17,965 nt of DNA from Entrophospora sp. SA101 (GCA_958430865.1 CAUDNR010001090.1:55419-73383), one strand, 5' to 3'. Shown: positions 1 to 9,111, counted from the first letter of the stretch. The notes: generated by a model from the letters alone, not told the origin. Made by a program: numbers and translations.

Positions 1-521
1 CGTGAGATTCAAAATATTGTAACACGAAAATTATTGTTGCACTTCTGAGCATAACTTTCAAATTTAAAAAATCTATGGAAAGAAAATTCGAGACAAATTT
101 TTTATATATATTAATAGACTCCCCTTTTAAAGCTGAATTGAATGGTGGTAAGTTTTTTAAAATCCGATGTGTGGATCACATAATACTTCAAAAATTTAAA
201 CTTTTGAGTATAGATGATCCGCACTGTATACAAGATTAATACATGTTATAAGATTATACAAGTCATAAGAAGACGTTTTTTAATTCTTTTGCTTACTAAT
301 TATTATTATGTATTATTATATAGGAGGAAATTTTAAATAATCTTGAGTCATTTTGAAACTTTGAGTTATAGATAAATGTTTAAAGAGATGGACCAAAGAT
401 TTTTTCATATTATATTTGTTATTAATTTATTTGCTTAATCTTTTAAATTGTCATATGTTAACATAATATAATAACTATTTATAATAGCTATACATATACA
501 TATAGTAGTTAATACATAATA
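1..521. other. AT-rich intergenic stretch
   Basis: No coding frame worth reporting. It holds an imperfect palindrome at 166-226 and, from about 260 on, the 3' flank of the first N-rich gene. That flank resembles the 3' flank of the second N-rich gene at about 7080-7330: both carry ATTTTAAATAAT followed by TTGAG, then TATAGATA, then repeated TTAATACATA words. Confidence 0.6.
166..226. repeat. imperfect palindrome (small foldback)
   Basis: The left arm starts GTGTGGATCA at 169-178 and runs to the TTTAA near 199. The right arm, read on the minus strand, starts GTGCGGATCA and also runs into AAAAGTTTAA. The arms are about 28-30 nt with a few mismatches and almost no loop. The outer word GATGTGTGGATCA (166-178) recurs on the minus strand at 11324-11336, so this may be an end of a dispersed miniature element. 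Confidence 0.5.
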
Positions 522-659
522 ATGTTTAAATCTATGTTTAGAAAGCAATTAGGCTTCTATTCGAATAAAACAAGTAAAACGAATAAAAAGAATGAAACGA
601 ATAAAACGAATAAAACGAATAAAACGAATAAAACGAATAAAACGAATAAAAACAAATAA
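522..659 (+). other. 45-codon open frame over the 9-bp array
   Basis: An ATG at 522 opens a 45-codon frame ending in TAA at 657-659. The start is ordinary-looking (MFKSMFRKQLGFYSN), then the 9-bp array is read as repeats of Thr-Asn-Lys. A 9-bp unit with no stop keeps any frame open, so this may be chance. There is no homology, intron or regulatory signal to support expression, and it lies antisense to the direction of the N-rich gene next to it. Confidence 0.15.
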
Positions 660-693
660 AACGAATAAACAAATACAATAAATAAAACGAATA
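577..693. repeat. 9-bp minisatellite (GAATAAAAC unit)
   Basis: Six near-perfect tandem copies of the 9-mer AAAACGAAT lie around 595-650. Degenerate copies continue on both sides to about 570 and 693, where units read AAACAAAT or AACTAAT. The array sits immediately downstream (3') of the minus-strand N-rich gene and is absent from the duplicated copy at about 7330-7570. Confidence 0.8.
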
Positions 694-714
694 AAACTAA
701 TATTCTTTATTTTT

Positions 715-1164
715 TTAAGGAAAATTACTACCGTTTATAAGATCAAATTCGTCCAAGTTATTTTGATTATCTTGATTATTTTGATTTCCAAATAAATCCG
801 ATGCACCATTAAAAAAAGGTTGGGAATATAAGTTAACATTATCAACGGCAGGACCAATTGTATTATTAGCAGCTACTATGGGTGCATTATTATTAGCAGC
901 GACTATGTTGATAGTGCCAACATTATTTGTTGTTGTTGTTGCGGTAAAGACAGTTTGATTAGTGTTATCTATGGCGTTATTATTACCAGATACTATGACT
1001 GTATTATTATTAGCAGCTAGTATGGATGCATTAGCAGCTCTGTTGGTAATTCCAATATTACTTGTTGTTGTCGTGGTAACGACAGTTTGATTAATGGTGT
1101 TATTGTTGTTTTCTGTAATTGTTCCAGCAATTGCAGTAATATTGTTTAAAGAAGAAGAGGTCAT
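715..1164 (-). CDS. Asn/Thr-rich small protein, long paralog
   Basis: This is a 149-residue protein of unknown function starting at the ATG at 1162-1164. It has no signal peptide or membrane segment. The N-terminus is MTSSSLNN. The middle is low complexity (Asn, Thr, Ala, Val) and contains an internal duplication with a period of about 44 residues: NQTVVTTTTTSNIG near residue 25 and NQTVFTATTTTNNVG near residue 69. The C-terminus has a less repetitive block, QPFFNGASDLF followed by Asn/Gln/Asp runs and LDEFD. The gene at 7573-7809 shares the start and the FFNG..LF..(D)FD end, which argues both are real genes. A TATAAATA word on the coding strand (1234-1241) lies about 70 nt upstream of the ATG. 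No intron is needed. Function unknown; a nuclear or prion-like role would be speculation. Confidence 0.65.
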   Translation of the reverse strand: MTSSSLNNITAIAGTITENNNNTINQTVVTTTTTSNIGITNRAANASILAANNNTVIVSGNNNAIDNTNQTVFTATTTTNNVGTINIVAANNNAPIVAANNTIGPAVDNVNLYSQPFFNGASDLFGNQNNQDNQNNLDEFDLINGSNFP

Positions 1165-3052
1165 TATTAAATAAATTATTTAAAATTTAAAAGTTTTAAA
1201 AAAGTTAATTTCAAGAAGAGAGACTTTTTCGTATATTTATAATAAAGTTTTGGAGAATAAATTATCGGGAAAATTTATGGAAAAAATAAATCTTTTTATT
1301 ATCATGCAGTTACAAAATTAATGCCGAATACCGACTCAACAACCCAAAGTTCCGAATTCCTCATAGGGAACACTATTACTTTTTTACGAATAATATTAAT
1401 TTTTTTTTTCCTAAAAAGTTTCATTTTCATTGCAATTAAAAAAAAAATTAACAACAACTATTATCATAATGATATATATGTAATTTCTTATTACTTACAT
1501 CATCATTCATGACTTGATAAGATCAAGAGTGCGGAAATAAATAAAAAAATATACAATCTAAATTGGTCGGTTGTCAGTGACGCAACAGTCGGCATTACAC
1601 AAATATAATAAAGCAATAAACAAACAGAGTTGTGCGAGTTAGTATAATATTCCGAAAATGACCGTTAATATTTTAAAATAAAAGAATCAATGAAAATAAA
1701 AACATAATTCGTTATTGAGTGTCGAATGAATTATTGAGTAGCTGAATACCATTTTTTAAAACTTGATTTTTTGCAAGACATGAGATTAAAGAAAAGGTAT
1801 TTTGTTATTAAATATATTTTTTGATTTTAAGTTTATTAAGTGATTGATACCATCAGTTGTATTTGAACATAAATCGATCGATCTAGAATTTTATTTGAAA
1901 TTTGATTTAGAGATACAATAGTTAAAGAGAAACGGGCTCCTTGAGTTTCTTGGTCATTTTATGGGTTAAAGACAAAACTGAATTATTATGAAACAATCAA
2001 GTACTTACCTTCCTTTATTATTTTCTTTTTTTGTAGTCACAAAGGGTGTTCTTGCGCGTGTATAAATAGATTAGCGAATCTAACAAGTTAAATATTTTTC
2101 CTTGTAAGTGGAAGTTTATAGTATGCCCATATGTGATTTAACTCTGCACATGGATTATGTTTATGTTTGAATGAGTGCGTATATGTGTATGCCTGTGTGT
2201 TGATTGAATTATCATGTCATTTTCCGCCATGTCCTTTTTTTGGAATCAACGGTTTGACAAATCACTTGTGAAAACTAAACTGGGGTTGTTATGATATAAT
2301 AATAATTTGTCACATATTCAGAATAAAATATTATTATTAACAAATCACGTATAATAGAATAGTGGCATGACTCCAAATAATACAAAATATTGTTATTATT
2401 TATAATGCGCTGTGTGGATCAGAACATTTTAGGTTTAACAATAAACCGCCTTTTCTCTAGCCGCTTCTTTTTTTTTAGAAAATTACAATAATACTATATG
2501 TGAAAAACCGCAATTTTTTTTATTTCTTTAAATAACATAATGAATAATAAAATGCACGTCCAGATGGATTTTTTTTTTGAAGTCATTATATGCACAAGTA
2601 CTTAAAGACGATAAAATAGCAATAAAACCTGATGATTTTTCAAAATAATGCGCTCCTTTTCTCGCCTTCTCTTTCTTTACTATTTCCCAAATATAGACCG
2701 CATTTTAAATGATCCTTTTTCGCCCAGTTTGACAAGCCTTAATTAGAAAGATTCTTCAGCTTCTATATTGATATACTATTAGTTGACTGCACTGCTATGG
2801 AGCTAATTTTAGAATAAACCTGATTTTTATCTAGCAAATAATAATAAAAGTACATAATTAAATAATGAATTTACTAAAATATAATATTTTAAAAACCTAA
2901 GACATGCAATATACTTTTTACAATCTGTACTTCGAATTGACAGACTTTGAATTCACCATTTTGGTTGATTGACAAGTTCTTATTCAAGATGTTCTAGTTG
3001 ATCAGATTTTAAGAATATTTTATTTTTAAACCTATAGGAAAAACCAAAGGAA
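1165..3052. other. long AT-rich interval without a convincing gene
   Basis: The interval holds the 5' flank of the first N-rich gene and the right part of duplication copy 1 (to about 1925). After that come homopolymer T runs and short TTA/AAT tracts. A 63-codon frame at 1321-1512 is Ile/Phe/Lys-rich and looks like chance in AT-rich DNA. The word TGTGTGGATCA occurs at 2411-2421, related to the motif at 166 and 11324. No RNA gene is recognised. Confidence 0.5.
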
Positions 3053-3465
3053 ATGGTTGACGAGCCAATTCAAGTACGTTTAATATACGATTTATACTTG
3101 TCATCACAAAGACCAATGTATGAAAAAAAATTTATTGATGACAAATATTAATTTAGTAATTACTTGGGTGTTTATTCACCATCACCTTTTATATGCAGAT
3201 TTATATAATCTACATCAAAAAGGGCGCTTTTAATTACCACAAAAATATGCAACGTAAGTACCATCATCAGAAACTTTTTGAACAAATCCATGGTTTAAAA
3301 ACACTATTTAGTATATACAATTTTACCATTTCTTATTTATTTATAAAAAAAGGAAAAATCGTTGCACCGCTTAAAAATCCTGTTTGCAGATTTCGATGTT
3401 CCACGAATTTAAATGTGTTGTATATAGCAGCTGAAATTGAAGCTGAAGATAGTAGAGTGAGATAA
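3053..3465 (+). CDS. possible small two-exon gene, unrecognised
   Basis: An ATG at 3053 opens seven codons (MVDEPIQ) followed by a good donor, GTACGT at 3074. An acceptor TATATGCAG ends at 3198 (intron of 125 nt). In phase 0 it joins an 89-codon frame that ends at 3465. The product would be about 96 residues, rich in Lys, Ile and Tyr, with no recognised domain. A second strong donor word, GTAAGT, inside exon 2 and an acceptor TTTGCAG at about 3390 allow a different, shorter product. Without splicing the same ATG reads 32 codons to a stop. Composition is close to random AT-rich sequence, so this is only a candidate. Confidence 0.2.
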
Positions 3466-5090
3466 CAGAGAGTTTTTTAAAAACCGCAGTTATAAAGTGC
3501 GGGTTATTGAGTATTCAAAATCGTGCAACTTTAAATTTGGAGAATAAAGTTACAGAAGATTTTTTTCCCTGGCTTTTTTTGTTAATGAGCCTATACATTT
3601 TAAAGTTTAATTATATTTTAACATTTTAGATGATTTTACTAATAAAAATAAAAAACTCTATCACTTTATTTCTCATCATATTTGTTATAATTTACAAAAG
3701 ATACTTTTTTTTTTTTTTTTTTGAAAATAAGTCGGATTTGGCTTAACTCGGACAAAAATTTCCAGCCCTTTTTTTTTTATTTAAAAATCTCTTGATAAGT
3801 TGGACACGCATATAAACTCTCGTTAATGTTAAGCTGTAAGTCGGACAACTCCTCCAGCCAGATAAGAATAAGTGATAAGTCTGTTCACGTGATTTTGTAA
3901 ATCTTTAAGAGATCATCTTTACTATTTTTAGTAATGTACAAATGATCCAATAATCCAATAATAATAATTTAATAATAAATATGTTTCATGAATAATATAT
4001 TTTTATTGTTGTATATATATATAATATATTTATTATCAATTATATATCATTGTCTTTTGTGAATAATAATTACTTGCAACAAACTAATGATATACAAGTA
4101 AATAGTTTATTTGTTTCAGGATTAAAAGATTTAAAATGTAAAATCGACAGAAACCAAAATAATTCTTTAATACAAACTAGTATGGATATTTATTTAAATA
4201 AAGAATAGTGAATTTTTTTGTTTTATCTTTTGTTTTATCAAATAGTTATTTTTTCAATTATTATTATAATTGTTACTAATCTTTATAATAAATAAACGAC
4301 GATTTAAACACAATTTTTCAAAAAAAAAAATATATATTTTTTTTGTAAAATTGCATATTTCGAATAAGTCGGATCTCTCAATAAGTCGGACGACCATGCC
4401 AGCCACTCGTGCCAGAATTGTAGAGTTTACCTATGTATGGAGCCAGTTCGTGTTACACATAATTGAAATTCCTTGTTTCTATTGAAGAACATTTTAAGCT
4501 CAGAAACCATGCTCGCCATTTTACCCAATATTTTCCATTAAAGTTATTAAGGTTTTAAAAACTATAGTAATAGTGGATAATAAAAATGAGGATAACTACA
4601 AACATCGTGATTTTGAGTTAATAACCCTTTGATATGCAATTCACCGCAATGATTAGAAATACATAATGATATTTTCCGTTAAAGTTTAAAAAACAATAGT
4701 GAAATGGAGATCTTTTTATGAACGACCTTATAAATAAAACGCGAAATACGTTCATATTGTAGCAAGTTTGGTGATAAAAGTATTTTGGAGTGTAAAAAGT
4801 ATTTCATAAAATGGAGCATGTGTGATGAAATATGACGAAAGTGACAAAAGTGACAAAGGAAGAAAGTCAATTTAATTTTCACTGGCTTGTGCACGGATTG
4901 GCAATTAAACTATTTTGGTATTCAGCAGCCGTCAAACTAATGGAACACCCCAAAACCAATGGGCTTTTGCTAGTATAAGGTATTCACAATGTTACAATAG
5001 TAAATAAACACTCATAGTCAGTTACTATAAAATAAACATAACAATAATTTTATTAAGTCAAAGCTTTTAAAACAATCTGTAATGGCAAAA
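3466..5090. other. gene-free interval with transposon-like repeats
   Basis: It contains a long T run near 3709-3722, the AAGTCGGA repeat cluster (described separately), AT-rich filler, and a diverged local repeat. In that repeat a block beginning ATATTTTCC(A/G)TTAAAGTT and continuing into a TAGTG word occurs near 4529 and again near 4670. Short frames at 4270-4485 and 4679-4894 have no coding character. Confidence 0.5.
3729..4403. repeat. direct repeats of an AAGTCGGA motif, possible Tigger/pogo-type transposon debris
   Basis: Composite units with the pattern AAGTCGGAT, about 8-15 nt, A(A/C)(G/T)TCGGAC, about 8-10 nt, CCAGCC occur at about 3729-3767 and 4363-4403. A related unit (AAGTTGGAC, then AAGTCGGACAACTCCTCCAGCCAGATAAG-like, here split in text) lies at about 3796-3873. 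All are in the same orientation. From memory, words such as ATAAGTCGGAC and CCAGCC occur at ends of pogo/Tigger-like elements. No transposase frame and no inverted pair is visible, so the family assignment is tentative. Confidence 0.4.
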
Positions 5091-5655
5091 TAACCACCTT
5101 CTTTAATTCAATGTCAATATCTGTGTACCATTTGTAACGAAAAACGATACAAAATATCTAGAGGTCTTATTTGTCATGAAAATCCAGCTCATAATCTTAC
5201 AATCAACCTCCTGCCAATATAATTTCTCTGCCTATGCAACATATTGAACAGTTTAAAAGATTACTAGTGAATGAAATACATGAACGAACATCTCTTTATT
5301 ATACCAAGCCAAGAAACAAATTTCCATGTACTGATAGCGAATTTGTAGCAGTATTTGGAGAACAATTAAATCGATTTTCACCAGCAAAACGTACCTATCG
5401 ATCAGCAGTGGGAAACAGATATTATGAAGCAAACCAAAAAAGTTTCGTCCAGTTATACTGTACCTGTAGGAAAATGAAATTAGCAAGAATAATTCAAACC
5501 AATCACTTGACAATAGTACCACCAAAGATGACTTGGAATGGTTCCAAAAAAATATTAATGATGCAAAAGGGCATGAAACATCAAATGGACAATTAAGAAT
5601 TATATTTCATTTAGATCAAAATTATTATATGTCAAAAAAAATTCTTACTATGTAA
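5091..5655 (+). pseudogene. decayed C2H2 zinc-finger family gene (Glomeromycotina-type)
   Basis: Three successive reading frames give one protein-like series. Frame one (up to the TAA at 5220-5222) has a zinc-finger-like module, CTIC...CHENPAH, i.e. C-x2-C-x13-H-x4-H, one residue longer than the usual spacing. Frame two (about 5197-5450) continues with SLPMQHIEQFKRLLVNEI, then CTDSEFVAVFGEQ and RYYEANQKSFVQL. Frame three (5470-5655) has DLEWFQKNINDAKGHETSNG and IIFHLDQNYYM and ends at TAA. From memory this order (C2H2 finger, LP...QFK segment, C.ESLFFGVFGG-like segment, NQ.TYV, EW, HF..NQ.Y) matches an unnamed family abundant in Rhizophagus and Gigaspora. Two frame changes, near 5190-5205 and at the A-rich run about 5434-5465, imply a broken gene. 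No clear start codon is visible. Confidence 0.6.
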
Positions 5656-6184
5656 TCCTTAAATATTGCAAAATATTATCCTTCAGAATTTGTTTCATAA
5701 TATAGACTTTTTGGCTGATATGGTGATTTGTTTGATTGAACTCCTTTTTCTTGCTAAGTATCTTTATCAATCCATTGAATTTTATAAGTACCAACCTGTC
5801 GTCGACTTTGTAGAAAAATCAATAAGAGGGCATGTATTAATTAAAAGTAAAATGTCGCATGAAAAGATTATAATAATCGTGAAACATTGTAGGCGGATTT
5901 GTCCCTTTTTGATACGTAACGTAAATGTATATGGTGATTTAGCATAATATTAGGAATGTAAATTTTTTTCAAAATTTCGAATATTCATTCCTTTAATTTA
6001 TTATCAGTTATTCATGTGTATATATATATATATATATATATATGAGGATTTGTAAATAAAGTGGTGATAATTGATAACATACACATTTATTTTCTTTCTT
6101 TTCTACCAAAAGTTAGACTGGCTTTAAACTGGCCTTAAGTCAGGTTTTAAATAGGTTTTGAAATCGCTTTAAAATCGTTTGAAG
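5656..6184. other. gene-poor stretch with (TA)n tract
   Basis: A 93-codon frame at 5666-5947 is open but has no recognised family. Its Ile/Phe/Leu-rich make-up could be chance, or remnant sequence of the neighbouring relic. A TA dinucleotide tract of about 26 nt lies at about 6018-6043. The segment ends at the left target duplication of the hAT-like element. Confidence 0.5.
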
Positions 6185-6278
6185 TAGTGATGTTAGCCAG
6201 TAGAAAAACCTTGGTCGCCTAAGAACCTAAATAAATCTCAGTCGATGGGAAACTTTTCAGATGGTACTAAGCTTCTCG

Positions 6279-6352
6279 GTATTATTATTATACTATTATC
6301 GTTATTATTACTATTATTATTATTACTATTATTTACTTTTGTTATTATAATA
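6279..6352. repeat. imperfect (TTA)n microsatellite
   Basis: TTA/ATT trinucleotides interrupted by single C changes (TACTATTA, CGTTATTA), inside the hAT-like element. Confidence 0.75.
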
Positions 6353-6466
6353 TCTCGCCTTTAATGGTCCGAATAAGATTTATTCGAATTATCTGTGTTC
6401 ATTATTAATTTGAGTATTCGTATTCGTATTACATTGAAAGTTTCTTCAAATAAACGAGTAAAATGA

Positions 6467-6592
6467 ATAGAATGAATAATTCCAATAAAATAAATAATTC
6501 CAATAGATCAAATAATTCCAATAAAATGAATAATTCCAATAGATCAAATAATTCGATTAGATCAATAATTCGAATAGATTGAATAGAGAATT
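6467..6592. repeat. degenerate tandem array inside the hAT-like element
   Basis: Alternating units of AATAATTCCAATAAAAT and AATAATTCCAATAGATC type, about 17 nt each, in roughly seven copies. Later copies drift to ATTCGATTAGATC and ATTCGAATAGATTG. Hybrid internal arrays are common in non-autonomous elements. Confidence 0.65.
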
Positions 6593-6817
6593 TGTATTAA
6601 AATAAGAATTTGTATTAAGAATAGAAACTCTGGACTATGACTTTATCCTGCTATAATGTATTAATATTGCATTTTGATTTTGAGCATACTAAGTAATGCA
6701 GGTGAATACATCTCAACTAAATGCCTATGCCACTGAATTCTGCACTAAAATTCCAGATGTAAAAATGAATTTCAAGAGAATTTTTTTTTTTAGCCGGCTA
6801 ACATCACTATTTTGAAG

Positions 6818-7572
6818 TAACTTTTTTAAGCATAAATTCTAAAGGAACTAGACAAAAACATTGTTTTTATATAATTAGTTATAAAAAATGTATATCAATT
6901 CACTCTCTATAATGAAACTTCAAAATAATAATATGTTTTTATAATATTTTTGGTTTTGTCATGTAATAAACTACTCTATTGTGAGTCAAACCTTCATATG
7001 GAGTGAAATAAAGAGGGTTTGTCCAATTTAATTTGTAAAAAGAATAAAATGTTTTTGAATCACTAATATATGAATAAAATTAATATATATCACAAGATTA
7101 ATACATTATTATTTATTATGATTTATATAGATGATTTTAAATAATTTTGAGACATGAATTTTGTTTTGAAATTCCGATTTATAGATAGTTTAAAAAGTTG
7201 AATCAAAGTGTTTTCATTTGCTTAAAGAAAATATAATTTTTAATGTTTGCATAATAGTTAATACATAGTTAATACACATATGAGTTAATACATAGATAGT
7301 TATAATAGTTAATGCGCATAATAATATAACGTTTATAATACATATTCAATAATATATTCATATTGCTTTATAAAATGCTTATTGACTGATTTCTAATCAT
7401 TCACGTATTATTTGCCGCTTGCTAAAAATGGTGGTAAAAAAGTTGTTGGGTTGATAACTTTAAAATTAATATATTCTATAAACGTGGTATATAACAAATA
7501 CGCAACAAAGCTCAAACTAATCAATCATAGATAAAATTACCCTTCGAGATTTTATTTTCCATTTATTTCTTC
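6818..7572. other. AT-rich flank, start of duplication copy 2
   Basis: No gene is seen. From about 7080 the sequence resembles 260-540 in the same order (ATTTTAAATAATTTTGAG, TATAGATA, TTTGCTTAA, TTAATACATA words). It forms the 3' flank of the second N-rich gene. Confidence 0.5.
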
Positions 7573-8395
7573 TCAAAACGCATTGCCGCCTGTATAATCA
7601 AATTGGTCCGGATTATTATTGTTGTCGTTGTTATCTTCAAATAAACCCGGAACTCCATTAAAAAAAAAGCCAACATTTAGATCACCATTACCAACGGCTG
7701 CACTATTAGCAGCTACCCTTGTTGGATCATTCATTGCAGTTGTTGGGTTATTCACAGCAGTTACAATGACAACTGTAGTGGTGTTTGTATTATTTAAAGA
7801 AGATGACATTGTTCGATAATTTATTTAGTTTGAATTAACAAATTTTAATAAATAAAATTGCAATTTTTACAAAAAATTTTTTAGAATTTTATTTATCATT
7901 TGTAGGAATATAACACGCATATATATATATATACAGTCACAACTTGTTAAACCAAAGTCCATGTTTCCACAAAAAAAATCTCTAGTTTAATAATCTTAAT
8001 AAAATCGGCTTATATAGATAAATTTTAATAGGTAAATAATAAAAAAATATTGGTTTATCGCGTATATTCGTTTTATCAAAGCATCATCGTCATATCGAGT
8101 TATATAATTAAATAACCAAATTTGGAAACTATCACGTATCAATATTCCTTAAATATCACCACTATTTAAATACCATTTTGACTTAGACATCTATAATAAT
8201 AATATACCTTTAAAAAGACTCAAATAAAAAAATAAATTCCATGAATTTCAACGATCGGTATTGAGCGGTTGAATATTAACAAGGTGTTTGTTATTGAATA
8301 TACTTTTGATTTTAAGTCTAGAGAATAATTGACACTCCCTTTAATTTTGGTTGTTTGAACATTATAAAGATTTAATTATGATACAATGTGATGTA
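7080..8395. repeat. copy 2 of the direct segmental duplication
   Basis: This is the counterpart of about 260-1925. It contains the short N-rich paralog. Both flanks are recognisably related to copy 1, but the two copies have diverged by many substitutions and indels. Copy 2 lacks the 9-bp minisatellite. Confidence 0.6.
7573..7809 (-). CDS. Asn/Thr-rich small protein, short paralog
   Basis: This is a 78-residue protein of unknown function with ATG at 7807-7809 and stop TGA at 7573-7575. It is paralogous to the gene at 715-1164: the start MSSSLNNTNTTTVV matches MTSSSLNN plus the Thr/Val run. The middle VAANSAAVGN matches AANASILAANN. The end LNVGFFFNGVPGLF followed by an Asn/Asp run and PDQFD matches NLYSQPFFNGASDLF and LDEFD. 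It carries only one copy of the Thr-rich unit that is duplicated in the long paralog, which explains most of the length difference. No signal peptide, membrane segment or known domain is seen. Retention of the two ends, while the middle and the flanking DNA have diverged, suggests the ends are under selection. The plus-strand frame overlapping it (7619-7819) is a shadow. Confidence 0.65.
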   Translation of the reverse strand: MSSSLNNTNTTTVVIVTAVNNPTTAMNDPTRVAANSAAVGNGDLNVGFFFNGVPGLFEDNNDNNNNPDQFDYTGGNAF

Positions 8396-8808
8396 TGTCA
8401 TCATTACACATCCCTATCGGAAAATTCTTAATTTTATTCGTCAAAATAAATAAGCAATTCGAAATTAGGCCACTTTGTTTTTATTTGTAAACACTGCAAA
8501 GAAAGTAAAGCATAATCATTCATTCATTTATTTGCATAATTAAATTTGGTAATTTTTAATTGACTGGTTATTCAAATATACATATTCATTCATAATATCT
8601 TTAAATGTAATTATCTTAAATATAATCACAAATTATCAATCTATTTAAAAACCAGAGCAAGTGATTTTATTTACGGGGTTTGTTTTTTTTCGAATTTTTA
8701 TTTTTTGAGAACGATGATGTTGTGTATTAATTATATATTGTAAAACAATAATATCGGAAAATCGATTTTCATTGTCAATGTCTAATACTAATGGTTAGTT
8801 ACCTCTTT

Positions 8809-8845
8809 TATTTTTATTTTTATTTTGTTTATTTTTATTTTTTAC
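8809..8845. repeat. (TTTTA)n simple repeat
   Basis: About six TTTTA/TTTTTA units with one TTTTG interruption. Confidence 0.7.
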
Positions 8846-9111
8846 CAGAAAATTTAAAAAATCCATTTGTCAAACGTCAATACAATTAATTTATATATAG
8901 ATATCTACGTAAAAAATTTATTTAATGATTTTAATGTGATAGCGACAAATAATAAATTCAAAATTTTTTGACAATTAATAGACTTCTTTATCTATAATGA
9001 TGACAATTATTAAAATTAAATCCTGTTTTTAAAAAAATATTAATATTAATATGATGTGCAGGGAACAAATTAAAATGAGATCAAATTGTTTTATTATTTA
9101 TTATTATTATT

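Larger units (their letters stand above)
260..1925. repeat. copy 1 of a direct segmental duplication
   Basis: This block contains the first N-rich gene and both flanks. Its counterpart is about 7080-8395 in the same orientation. Right-flank support: a stretch beginning TTTGTTATTAAATATAT at about 1801 pairs with TTTGTTATTGAATATAC at about 8287, and both continue into TTTTGATTTTAAGT. Left-flank support is the ATTTTAAATAAT/TATAGATA region. Edges are approximate and the intervening sequence has diverged heavily. Copy 1 is longer because of a 9-bp array and an internal repeat in its gene. Confidence 0.6.
6185..6809. mobile_element. non-autonomous hAT-like element (625 bp)
   Basis: The left end is TAGTGATGTTAGCC at 6185-6198 and the right end is its perfect reverse complement at 6796-6809. 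Similarity extends two to three bases further inward ((A/G)G). The flanks are GTTTGAAG (6177-6184) and TTTTGAAG (6810-6817), an 8-bp target duplication with 7 of 8 matches. An 8-bp duplication and TAGTG-type ends fit the hAT superfamily. The interior has no transposase frame. It contains ATT/TTA trinucleotide tracts (about 6279-6352) and a degenerate array of AATAATTCCAAT(A)-type units (about 6467-6590), so it is a miniature or internally deleted element. Confidence 0.75.

Noticed and set aside
1321..1512. 63-codon plus-strand open frame
   Set aside because: Ile/Phe/Lys composition as expected from random AT-rich DNA, poly-A/T tracts inside, no recognisable motif.
4270..4894. Short open frames on both strands
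   Set aside because: No coding character; the plus-strand one covers an AAGTCGGA repeat unit and its frame is fortuitous.
5253..5525. 90-codon minus-strand frame
   Set aside because: Antisense shadow of the C2H2-family relic, whose plus-strand blocks are recognisable.
5666..5947. 93-codon plus-strand frame
   Set aside because: Directly follows the C2H2 relic but does not continue its known block order; composition Ile/Leu/Phe-rich; no homology recognised. Could be another fragment, but unsupported.
7619..7819. 66-codon plus-strand frame
   Set aside because: Antisense shadow of the short N-rich gene; the minus strand is the one conserved with the paralog.
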